From NCBI GenBank assembly GCA_021904315.1, contig CM038910.1, positions 7,874,001 through 7,938,000 on the forward strand: a stretch of 64,000 bases of DNA, given 5' to 3'. This DNA comes from Sphagnum magellanicum. Its lineage: Eukaryota; Streptophyta; Sphagnopsida; Sphagnales; Sphagnaceae. The position numbers and the translations under genes were made by a program. How positions within the stretch are numbered: position 1 is the first letter of the stretch; the number at the start of each line of letters is the position of its first letter. This document shows, in pieces, positions 1 to 10,782 of this stretch. The notes under the pieces are model-generated. The model was not told the DNA's origin. It did not search any database and saw only the letters and a list, made by a program, of their open reading frames with translations.

Positions 1-1639
1 GGTAGCAAAACCATTGATGATAAAGACAATTTTGCCAAGGAGCTTGTGTTTTCCAAAGTCAAGAGAAAACATGTTGAAATTCGATGCATAGATGGAAGAT
101 AATAACAACATCAACAAAAGAAGAAGAGGAGGAGGAGAGAGGTGATCATCATCCAAGGATGACGACGACTCTTCACAAGAGGATTGCCAACATGTTTCAT
201 CATCTTTGGTGAAGTTCAACCAAGGTCAACAAGTCATAGAATCTTGGTTTTATAACCAATTGTTTACTAAACTTAGGTGCCTTCTAACAAAGATAGGCTC
301 TGAAGAGGTATTGGAAGTTGCAGTGAAAAGCTTTGGAGCCTTTGTAGGAAATACAAAGGTGGTTGTTAATGGGGCAAACTATGTAATAAATGTTGTTGTC
401 ATCAAGCCTTTAAGTGTACTTATAATTAGTAGTAAAATTGCCTATGTTTAATCCCTGGATCTTCCAACTCTAAAAGACAACAATTTTTCAGAATTGTTAA
501 TTTTCGGTATTTCTCCCAATATGGTAATCAACTTGGTGAAAGAAGAAAACAGTAACAATTCCAATCATACTCCCATTAATCATCATTCGTGGGGAAGTGC
601 AATATCTGGGAAAGGTGGTGGCAACATAACATGTGAAGTTTGCTAAAGGCATGGTATTGGAAGCAATATCAAATGAGATTTTCTACTCATTTCACAAGGA
701 TGATATACTGGTTGCTTCATTATTGTATCCTTGTAAGGTTGCATTCCTATGAAAGGGTGTTGAGTTCCTTTCTAGAGTGTTGTCTTTTGTTTATCATTGG
801 GTTTACAATACCGCCAACAAGTGTCCATGGTGGTTCAAAGATTGTGACTACATTAAGGTAAGTTGAAAACTCTATGTATATCATTTAATGGATAGTATTT
901 AGTCTTGGTTTTGTTTGTTTTTGTATTTTTTAAATTTTCTTTTGTGGAAAAAATTCTCATGTGGATGTATATATCATATGTTGAGGTATTATATTATATG
1001 TTAGGGTAAGATCATATGTAAGATCCTTGATATTGCAAATTCACTTTTATTTTCTAATTCAACTAATGACTTTATTTTTGTTTTCACAATGTTTTCATTT
1101 GCATCAGATTTTTCATTACATCATTTTCTACAATAGGCTAATTTTTAGTGGTATTATTCACTACCAGTCAATGAATATCAATCATATTTCTTTCCTACAG
1201 AATAATGACATGCAATCTTCAAATTTGATGATTATAAAATCCTACTTTTAGTGTATAGTTGTTAGGGTGTACCATTGAAGATTGTGAGCACTAGTTGTTA
1301 TGAATATTTGGTCAATGATAGTTGTGTAACAATTTTGAAATCCAATTCATTTATAAAATATAAGACATTTGTATACATATAAAACACACCTAGAATTTAA
1401 CATGACTGAATATGCATCACCAGGTTAAGAGTAACAACATATAAACATTTGAAGATGGGTTGCAAAAAATACTTATTGAATGCTAGGTAATTCTACAAGA
1501 AGCACCATTGAACAAAAACCAACATCTAGGTCTTGAGTATAACATTGGATGTGAAAAGGATTGAACAACTTGCAAATATGAACATAACTAGAACATCTTG
1601 CAACATAAAGGTGAAAAAGGAATGTTTGCAAATCAATAA

Positions 1640-2110
1640 TGTTTATGGGTTGTAAAATATCATAATGGTAGCAACTGTAGTGTAATGGAAATGACATCGT
1701 GGTAACAACAATAGTGCAATGGAAGTAGCACAATGGTAATAACAATAGTACAACATGTTGTTGGAAGCAATGGCAATATAATGGTAACAACAATAACAAT
1801 ACAATGCAACATTGTGGCAACACAACATTGTAGCAACACAATAATAACATAATAACAACACAATAACAACAACATTACAATAACGTAATGGCACCACAAT
1901 AGCAACACAACGACAACAACATCACAATAACATAACAATGGCAACATAGTGGTGGTACAACAATGACATGATGACAACATGGCAATAACCATTTAACAAT
2001 TGTGGTAACAACTAATGGAGGTGTGCAACCTTTGAATCTTCTTCTACGTACATTGTTGAAATTTGAAGTACAACAATAAAGGTAGCAATGACAATAACAA
2101 TAGCTATGGA
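1640..2110. repeat. CAA/ACA-rich low-complexity tract
   Basis: About 470 bases are dominated by irregular CAACAA, ACAATGGCAA and AATAACAAC triplet runs. The long open frames on the minus strand here, rich in Cys, Leu, Tyr and Val, are by-products of this composition and not genes. Confidence 0.75.
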
Positions 2111-4847
2111 ACATTCATATTCAAACATTATTCCATGATTTCAAGCATGGAATCCTTTGGATCCAATGTTGTCATCCTCCTCTTCTTATTGTTTGATTTC
2201 AAAATTAATTGAAAATAGAGGTGTGATAACATTCACTTTCATTGTTTCAAGTTGGAATTATCCATTGAAACTCCTTAAAAGCCTTGTTTTGCACCAACCT
2301 TTGTAAATCATATTGTCCATGTTATTCAAGTGTTCCCACATGTGAAAAAGTCATGCACAAAGTCATGGTTTTAAAATTGAGATTCGAAAATCAACTTTAG
2401 GATTCTCACCTTGTTCAAGTTGGTTTTTGATTGTTGAACAAGTTTAAGAATTGAATTATTTCTTGAATGCATGTTTGAATGGAATTAAAGAATCACATTA
2501 GAGGTTGAAGGGTGCTAGTGCAATTTGTTGGAACAAATATGACACACACACATGGGTGTTGTTGTTTCATCCAAGCCAAAAACTTTGCACTTTTGTGAAT
2601 TGATTAACAATCAATAAACCAAACCATTTTTTGGTCTTTTGTTAAGGTATGTATTTTCACTTGAATTGCATGATAAGGTATGAAGATGTGTTCAACAAAC
2701 TATTTGGTGGTTTCCAATGTAGACTAATGTTGGTATAATAAGTCAAATGAAACCTCAAAAAAAAATTGTTTTTCTTCTTTCATTAATGGGGGGAAGTGAA
2801 TGATTGGTTGCCCATTGGAACACAAATTTGTAATGGTAGCAATATTCCAATGGCTAAAGATGAAGCAACAATTATGATTTCTTGTCTTCTATTCCAAGTA
2901 CTTAAATGTGTTTTGCTCTTTTCGTCTCCCATGTTCTATCACCTCTAGTGGGCACAAGATGAACTCAAGTTTCATTTGATTACCAAACAAGTAGGAATAT
3001 TGTATGTTTGATAAGGTAAGCAACCTTGTGAGCCATGGTTGTCCTTTCTTGTTGCCATGTTTATAATAATTTTCTTATTGTTGTAATGGCTATTATATAT
3101 GACTAGTTAGAGTGGGTTTTTAGAAAGTTTTTGGTCCAAGGCAAAGTCACTTTGAACCTTCATTTTGTAGAGTCCTTCAAAACTTTAGGTTTTCAACACT
3201 CAAAGATCCCTCTAATGAATAGTTGGACAATTGGCACAAATAGGCCTTGTCTAGTAAGTTGCATGTTTTTTAACATGTTAATTAGTTCATTTTTCAATTT
3301 TGATCTTGTTCTTTGAATTAAAAAGTATAATAATGGAAGTAATCCTTCTTGCTATAGGTTCTTTCAAATGTGGTTTGAACTTTCCTTTTGGTGTGAACCA
3401 TTCATAAAAAGATCCCCAACTCAATTTTCATACAAACCACTAACTTCTCCTAGTTTTCTACATAAGGTTTTCAAGTAATGAAAAACACCAATGAGATCAT
3501 CGTGCTTTTTCACAATTGCAAAAATGGAAGGCCAAATGTGTGTTGTAAACTGGTTGATGTAATTACTTTGTGACTTTCTTCTCTTTGTTGATTTGGATCT
3601 TTCATCCTCTTTGTTGTTTTCTTGCTTGATTTCCTTCTCTATAATCAAAGTTGCTTGAAGGTGTTTTTGTGGCCTTCTAGCAAGTCATTTAAAGGTTGTG
3701 GAAGTCACTTGTTTATTTTATTGGTTGTGTTTGATCTTTTTTGAAAATAACTCCAATTTGTGAATTATAATCCTTGATATTTGTTTTTTATCCACTCATT
3801 AAAACATGCAATTTATCATTTTTTTGTTGCCACTATTATTTGCCACATTCAAAACTATTGTAAATAATTTTCAAAACAAGAATGGAAACTTAAATGTGGC
3901 AAAAAAACACCATATGTGAGTTGAGTTAAATTTGTCAATGCTAATGTGTGTAAAAAAAAATCCCAAATAAAAAAATGGACATTCTTGAATTAAAAGAACA
4001 TGAATGGATGATAAAAAATGCAAAAATGGACGTGTAACTATTCAAGATAATTTAACAACTTGTCAAAATATTTGAATTTTTTTTGAAAAAAGTTGAAAAT
4101 TGAAATTTTTTTGGGGAAATAATTAATGATTTTGGCAGAAACAACTAAACCCTAATGGTAGTTATGGTATATTCAAATATAAAATCAAGGCCTTTCTATC
4201 CTAATCATTAATAATTGCTAAGATGAGTTTTTACACTGACTAACATGTCAATATCTTTTCTCCATTGTTTGCAATAGACATGTTCACATTATGTCAACAC
4301 TCTTATTATTCTATTCACCTTTATCCAAAACCTCCATATCTTCATGCATATCCTACCATGAACAACATTTTAAATTTTTAATATATATGATCCCTTGGTG
4401 AACAATCAACTTAACAATACACATAAAGCAAATGAGTGATCGAGGTAAATTGAAGCTCAAGTTTCTAAACCTTGCTTGTCATGACCCAAAACCCCGTAAA
4501 GTGAAATAAGCCCGTTTCTTTTAATTTAAAACATGACAATTAAAATCGCTTAATTTCATCAATGCATATTTTTCTTATGCATCAAAACAAGGTCCCACTC
4601 ATGCAATAAAGTTAGTCAACTATATTATATGTTATAAATAAATAAATAAATAAATAAATAGATTAACATTGATTAAAGAGCCTTTTTTTTTCTTACAAGT
4701 AACCTAAGCTATAAGTCATTGTAATAGTTCACCCATCCATGTGATTCCTTACAACCAAAAGAGATAGAGAGAGAGAGAGAGAGAGAAAGGACAAAGCATG
4801 CTTTGTACAAGGGGGGCTTAACAATTCATGCAATTCATGCTGCAATT

Positions 4848-4982
4848 GATCTTCAACCTTGGCTTGCTTCCTTTCCTTCCTTCTAAAGTGATTTTTAAAG
4901 GGATTTCATCCTAATCTTCAACCTTGGCTTGCTTCCTTTCCTTCCTTCTAAAGTGATTTTTTAAAGGATTTCATCCTAATCC
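4848..4982. repeat. Two-copy tandem duplication, about 66 bp
   Basis: A segment beginning CTTCAACCTTGGCTTGCTTC and ending TTTCATCCTAATC occurs twice in direct tandem with only small indels in the T run. The near identity suggests a recent event. Confidence 0.85.
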
Positions 4983-5349
4983 ACAATACGATACATTAGT
5001 GTTGTATCGCAAGACTCATATTAATTAGTTGTGGGGACCTCGCCCAAAGTTCAATGTTTTTCCTTTCGTGATGGGCATCTAAAAATTGGCCCATCACAAA
5101 AACAATTTAATAAAGCCTTGGATTATCCCAACATAGATATTTTGTAGTTTCTCCTTTGTGGGCTCCTTATATATGCTACAAGAGTAGAACTTAGTAGAGG
5201 CCAAAAGGATATGGGATGATGCTATTGGGAAACTATTGGGGAACATAATGAGAACTTTGAGAACCCATTGGGATGTTGATGCGAACACATTGGGAACTAC
5301 AAAAAATCCAAAAAATCCAACACTCTCCACCCCTATCTATCCCCCCAAA

Positions 5350-5550
5350 GGAAAAAAACACTGGGCCCCTTGGGGGTCCATGGTGGCACACCTCATTGGT
5401 TGGCCAAAAATTTCTATGCCTACCTCTATTGTTTATCATATTTGACCTATTAAAAGAAAAAAAAAAAAAAACTCGGCCCCTTGGTTGGGGGTCCATGGTG
5501 GCACATCTCATTGGCTACCAAGAATTTCTATGGCTACCTTTATTTTATTT
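5350..5550. repeat. Two-copy tandem duplication, period about 115 bp
   Basis: Both copies carry GGGGGTCCATGGTGGCACA (at 5372 and 5487), then CTCATTGG and ATTTCTATG, separated by an A-rich run. The copies have diverged by substitutions. No coding content is seen. Confidence 0.8.
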
Positions 5551-6107
5551 ATTTTTTAAAATCATTTTTGGCCTAGGCTAAATGGTAGGGGCACAAACTA
5601 TAGGGCACACTATATATGGCAAAATGGATTCATACTTTTCATAAAGATCCACCTAACTAACGAGTGGTGGCGTGTATTTTAAAAAGAAAAATTAGCTTTG
5701 TGTCACTCTAGTCAATAGGGTAAGGTCAGTTGGTTTTTTTGTTTTTTTTTTTGTTTTTGGTGGGGAGGAGGGGGAGGGGGGGGTCTTGATTAGGCTTGAC
5801 ACCTAATGGGGAAATGTGTATGTGTATATTATGTGGTGTCATGCCACACGGCAGAAACAACTTAAGGTGGAAATTCCAAACACATAAGTATCTTACAAAA
5901 CTGCCAAAAAAAAAAGAAAAAAAAAAAAAAAAACCAAACCAAACCAAAACAAAACAAAGCTAACAATAGTTATAATTGTCAGAGTGTAATTCTTTTTTTC
6001 CAAAAGGGACCCACCCCAACTTCCAAGAGGGTAGGGTTTTAGGAAAAAAAAAAAAAACCCTAGAAGAAACCCTAAATAGAATAAGAATTAGCAGAAAATA
6101 CCCTAAA

Positions 6108-6222
6108 CTAGGTACCTACCGAGGAGACCACCCTCTCAGTAGGTACTAGGTACCTACCTATTAGACATGCGCAAAGAAGGGACAGTAGGAAGGTAGGTAG
6201 GTAGGTACCTATCACCACGTTC
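6108..6222. repeat. GGTACC/TACCTACC-rich palindromic patch
   Basis: TAGGTACCTACC and GTAGGTAGGTACC motifs recur in both orientations, so this patch can fold back on itself. Related short TACCTACC runs appear at about 6713, 7172, 25,430 and 33,532. Function unknown; possibly eroded repeat ends. Confidence 0.5.
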
Positions 6223-8160
6223 AGTCATAACTCAATACCTACTTGTCTACCTACTAGCCCATTCAACTCTGACGGCCTATGACGAAGGAACCAAGAAAGT
6301 TTCCCGCCAGTTCAAAACACTAACAAAAATACCAGTAACCGGTAACTAAAGTTCCCGCGCTTGCTTGAAGAAATTTAACAAACCCTAACTGCTGAACTCA
6401 GTCAATAGTTAAGTTAAGCCATTGTAACCCTATCCATATCCAGACGCGTCAAAAGCCCGCAATGTACACAAGAGTGATGGGTAGGTGATAAACGCAAAAT
6501 AAGAAAGAGCTACAAAAGACTGCCGTTAGTGTGTTAGTTAGTAAGCTAGTTAGTGAATGGACAAGCACAACAATTAAGGTACCTATTGCTGAATGATGAG
6601 TACAATAATAATGAGTCGTGGAAAACAAAATTCAAATTTGATGTGCGTTCATTCTTGCCGTTAAGTTAAAAGTTCGTTAGCATTAAGTTAAGTAAGTACT
6701 CTTCTGCTGGATACCTACCTACTAACTGAGCTTTTAATTAGCTACTCAAGCGTTTGTTATGTAGTTACTAGTGATAGGTAGCTAATTTTGTTTTGTAAGG
6801 AATTTGTGTTTGTAGCTAAAGTGGCGATCATTTTCAAAAATGGAAAAATGTTTAATTTAAAAAAAAAACGTGGCAATCATCACTAGATAGATTTAGCCAA
6901 ATATGGCTATAAATAATAAATAAAATAAAAAATCTTTAATCATCCTTCTGTATGTTTGGCTAAACCACAGAAATGAATCTAGCGATTTTTACTTTTTTTT
7001 TTTCTTTTTTTTTTTCCCACCTCACTTTTGGCGACTGGAAACCTCCAAAATCACTCCTTCTTCAAAATTTTTTAATTTTTAAAAATTCTCATTTTGGCGA
7101 TATATCGCCAGTAAAAAAATTTAAAAAAGAAAAAGAAAAAAGGCTGCGAGTCGTAGCTCGTAGAGTCTAGACTGATAGGTAGGTAGGAAATAGCGGCTGT
7201 TCCGATTTATTTATTTATTTATTTATTTATGTATTAAAATTTCAGGAATTGATGAGTTTCGAGTATGTCGTGGTGGAATCTGGACCGTTCAATGTTGTAG
7301 TAGATAGAAGACAATGGCGGATAAACCGATGCGGTTTTTGACCAGTGGGGTAAAAAACATGTTACTGAATCTGGGGCGGTAGAAAATTTAGCCGCCTTGA
7401 GGAGGATGATGATGACAGATGACAGATGACACCGCCATGGATGAAATTATTTTACTGTTGTTACGTGTGCGCGGTCAAAAAGACACTGGTCTTCGCGTCT
7501 TGTCTTCTCTCCCTTGTTTTCTCTTTCTTTCTGTCTCTCTCGCTTTGCGTGGTGCGGGCTCTTAAGCAGCTTCCTTGTTGCGCCGCTTTGCTCCCCCCTC
7601 TCTCAGTCTCTCTCTTCTGCTTTCGTTCTTCGGCACTCGCGCTGGGTCGTCGCCGTCGTCGTCGCCGTCGTTGGTGGCGGCAACTGCTTTATAAACTTCC
7701 ACACCCTGCTCATCTTCCATTGCGTTGTCAGAAAACTCTTTTTGCTGTGATCACCATCGTTATCCATCATTTGCCAAGTCTGTTTTGCTCAACAACTTTT
7801 TGCGCACAACATTTTTGGTGTAGACAGTGAGAAGTAGTGTGAGCGGTGTACAGATAGATGTATGTGTATATAGCTTTCTGAGAAGAACGAAGAAAGCTTT
7901 CAGGTCTTTTGGTGTTTGCTGAGAGGTTTTAGTGGTGACTGCGGGGAGCGCAAGAGTTTTGACGTTCTTGGAAGAATTTTTTTGCGTCTCGTTGTTGCAG
8001 TGATCCTGCGCTGTGTCGAGGTGAAAAAGAACAAAAAGTTGAGGAGGAGGAGGAGGAGTAGGAGAAGAACATTTGGCAGTGGCGTTGTTAGTAGTCTCTA
8101 AGTCTGCTGCAGGCTGCTGCTGAAAGGAACTTGGTTTCTTTTGGTAATTGTGGATCGGTA

Positions 8161-9507
8161 ATGGCGCTTCGAATGGTATCTAATGTTTTCGGTGTAGCTT
8201 GGCGACATCCTTTCGTTTGTCTCGGCGTTTTAGCTCTCTTCACGCCGCCGTTTTTCCCTGTCATCAGATTTTTCTCGCCTCTTCTCATTTCTACTGGTGT
8301 CTTCGTTGTTGCTATGGTGAGCTTGGGTCCTAGCAGTAAGCATGAGGTTCCTCAGTCTGATAGTTGGGGATTTCGCAAAGCTTCAGATGTCAGAGAAGAG
8401 AAAGTTGGACATGAACAAGAGCAAGAACTGCGACACTCGTCTACTAAGCAACAACGCAGGCAAGGCAAGGAAAGTTGGACGGATTGGGTGAAGAACGTTG
8501 AGGCGACGGGCCTTGCTTGGGTTGATCAGAAGCTGAAGAACGAGGACTGGACAGCGCCAATACTGGATGACCGCAACGTGTCGATCCTCCAAGAGGCTTT
8601 TGGACAGCGAAAGCAGCCGGAATCTGTGGCTGAAGCTTCAAAGACTGATGCGGTGTTTAACGAAGCAGCAGCGCCGGAGCCTGTACTCCCACAAGAAAGA
8701 GAAGTGAAAGAGCTTTCTGCACGCGAAGAAGCTCCTGTAGAAGGCTTCCAGCAAGCTGATTTCGTGCAAGAGGTTGTATGCAGTGCTAATGAGAGGCCGA
8801 GTGTAGGTGCTTTTCCGGATGCAGAGGAAAAATATGTTGTTGAAGAGGCTCCGATCTCCGTTGAGGATGAGCAGTTTTCTGTGCCCGTCATAGTGATACC
8901 TGGCAAGCCATTGCAGAGAGAGCCATCGGTCTCGACTCCATCCGCTAATCCTGATGAAGATTCTCGCCAAGAGGAAGCGCAGAGAAAAGCATTAAGCTCT
9001 TTGTCGATGGTGTCGCGGAGCTCAGATGTAGAAAGTCCTGCACGTCCTCTGTCCACGACTGAAAAGCTTTCTGTTATCGAGTCCCTAGCTGATGCAATCG
9101 AGGCGCAGGAGAATGAGCCGGAAGAGGCCAAGCAGAAGGCTTCTCCGGTGATAAAAGCATTGCGACCGTCGACATCCGATAAAGTAACTGACATCATCGA
9201 GAAGCTGAAAGGATTTGTGGAAGACGGCGCTCCATCTTCAAAAGCAGCACCCTCGCTGGTGATCAAGACTGTGCTTCCTGCGTCACGCAGCAGCAAGGAC
9301 AAGATCAACAACGAGGAAAGCCTCGGATCATCAGATGATGAAGACGAAGAGACTTCTTCAGAAGATGGCGTGGTGAGCGATTCAGACTCCGATTCCGAGT
9401 TTCAAATCTTCCCACAGCTGAAGCCAGCAGACATAAAGATACATCCACCGGTGAAGCTTGATCTACAGCGAGTGGAGCAGCAGAAGGCAAAGAAAACCGG
9501 TATCTAG
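8161..9507 (+). CDS. Membrane-anchored acidic protein of unknown function
   Basis: I do not recognise the family. The single-exon frame starts at the first in-frame ATG (8161, context GTAATGGCG) and encodes 448 residues. Residues about 10-57 form two hydrophobic segments, one around VCLGVLALFTPPFFPVI and one around LLISTGVFVVAMVSLG, which suggests an N-terminal membrane hairpin. A short conserved-looking stretch follows, with WTDWVKNVEATGLAWVDQK and then EDWTAPILDD (about residues 106-140). The remaining two thirds are low complexity, rich in Glu, Ser, Ala and Pro, and end in an acidic Ser/Asp/Glu tract and the tail KLDLQRVEQQKAKKTGI. A long GC-richer leader with CGTCGTCGCCGTCG runs lies upstream (about 7420-8160). 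It converges on PYD1. Plant genomes contain many such short-hairpin acidic proteins, but I assign no function. Coding status is well supported by length and by clear start and stop context. Confidence 0.8.
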   Translation: MALRMVSNVFGVAWRHPFVCLGVLALFTPPFFPVIRFFSPLLISTGVFVVAMVSLGPSSKHEVPQSDSWGFRKASDVREEKVGHEQEQELRHSSTKQQRRQGKESWTDWVKNVEATGLAWVDQKLKNEDWTAPILDDRNVSILQEAFGQRKQPESVAEASKTDAVFNEAAAPEPVLPQEREVKELSAREEAPVEGFQQADFVQEVVCSANERPSVGAFPDAEEKYVVEEAPISVEDEQFSVPVIVIPGKPLQREPSVSTPSANPDEDSRQEEAQRKALSSLSMVSRSSDVESPARPLSTTEKLSVIESLADAIEAQENEPEEAKQKASPVIKALRPSTSDKVTDIIEKLKGFVEDGAPSSKAAPSLVIKTVLPASRSSKDKINNEESLGSSDDEDEETSSEDGVVSDSDSDSEFQIFPQLKPADIKIHPPVKLDLQRVEQQKAKKTGI

Positions 9508-10782
9508 AAACACGTCTTTCTCGGAACTTTGGTTGTCTCTGGCGGTTGTGAAGAAGACTGGGCAGAAGCTTGTTTCTCTCTGTCAGCGACTGACACGCCG
9601 CGCCCGCCTGCACCAGATACGTGAAATTTTGTACACAGAATATTGTAACACAATTTTTTTTTCCTTTTTTTTCGTCAGCGAAGACCGGCTGGTTTTCGGA
9701 TCACGCACTGTTGTTGTAACGCTCGTGTCCCAAGGTGTTATAGGAGCAGAGATGGTAGACAATTTGTAGATCATGGTGGTGTATCGTTGGAATGAATCAG
9801 CGAACTCCTCTACTCAATTTTTTTGCAATCCAATACCGGATTACACATCTAAAATACTCTCTTCTTCCGCTGCATCTTAGTGTGATTTCCTCTTAAATTT
9901 TCTGATTGCTCCGTTCATTGCTTGCAGCACACTTTGATGACAACCATGCCGTGTCTCAATATTCTTGATGTGTAGGAAACTGTGATAATCCTACTCTCTA
10001 TTGTGTACATAAACTTACTGGATTGCAATTCTCTATTCTGTATTTTGCAGTTCAATTTTGCATGAACTTACAGGATTGCAAATGAGGATTCTTCTGCAAC
10101 TGCCAGTTCTGAGAACTGGAGATGATAGTCTCGGAGAAGTAGTGAGAGTAGTGAGCATTTGATGAGCCGATTACGTTTGAACATTTACTTACCATTCTTT
10201 GACATGGAGGCAGGAGATTTGTATTTTCCTTGTTGAATAACAAGTTCCGCATCAAACATCTTCGGTACTCATTCAAAACAGCTGCTAGTTTCCAGTAGCA
10301 GCCTCTCCATGGAAGTGAAAAACTGTTACATCTTTTTGCAAGCTGATCATCAACTCAATGCAATTTGGGCAAATAACTTCACATCACTGTGGAGATTCTC
10401 TCAATGAAGCTGCTTTCAGCACATTTTCTTGAGGACTGGCTAAAACATCTCGATTCTGGAACTTGCGAAGTATCCCTCTATTCTTGAAACATCGAGACAT
10501 CTTACTACCAATGAATAATAACTGTAAGAAGAGTAGGAAATGAAAAAAGTTGGCAATCAGCTGTTGAGTACCTTTTTAACATAGGGGTGTATAAGCTTCA
10601 TCAATGGAATGTGCGCGCATGGCTTCTTTCAGTCAAGTGGAGAATCTTTTTTCTGTATCAGCATGTGCTGAACTTTCAATTGAATGTGCAAAGCTCCATT
10701 CCATCACAAGTGCAAAGCTCCTTTGGCAATTGCTTATGTGCAGAGCTTTGTTTTCAATTGTTTTGTGTTCAAAGACTTTTTC
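9508..10782. other. Convergent 3' spacer between the unknown gene and PYD1
   Basis: No gene is seen. The spacer lies between two stop codons facing each other, so it should hold both 3' UTRs and polyadenylation regions. T-rich and TTGTAA-type motifs after 9640 fit the plus-strand end. Around 10,680-10,730 the string GTGCAAAGCTCC occurs twice in a short degenerate repeat. Confidence 0.55.

Larger units (their letters stand above)
1..7400. other. AT-rich gene-poor flank
   Basis: No gene is supported here. All open frames are short, broken and of biased composition. The stretch holds CAA/ACA-rich low-complexity DNA, two local duplications, short GA and ATAA/TTTA runs (about 4630-4660, 4766-4790, 7207-7230), long A and T homopolymers and a patch dense in GGTACC-type palindromes. 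Bases 206-870 read like an old coding remnant in shifting frames, but I recognise no family. Composition becomes less AT-rich from about 7250, where the leader of the next gene probably begins. Confidence 0.6.

Noticed and set aside
206-870. Possible retroelement gag remnant
   Set aside because: A CxxC-like string and mixed frames were suggestive, but no zinc knuckle, protease, integrase or polymerase motif could be confirmed.
1473-2114. Overlapping minus-strand frames rich in Cys, Leu and Tyr
   Set aside because: Product of CAA/ACA triplet low complexity; no gene signal.
8526-9311. 261-codon minus-strand frame over the unknown acidic gene
   Set aside because: It is a Ser/Thr/Ala-rich mirror of the plus-strand Glu/Ala/Ser-rich frame, with no start context or known motif.
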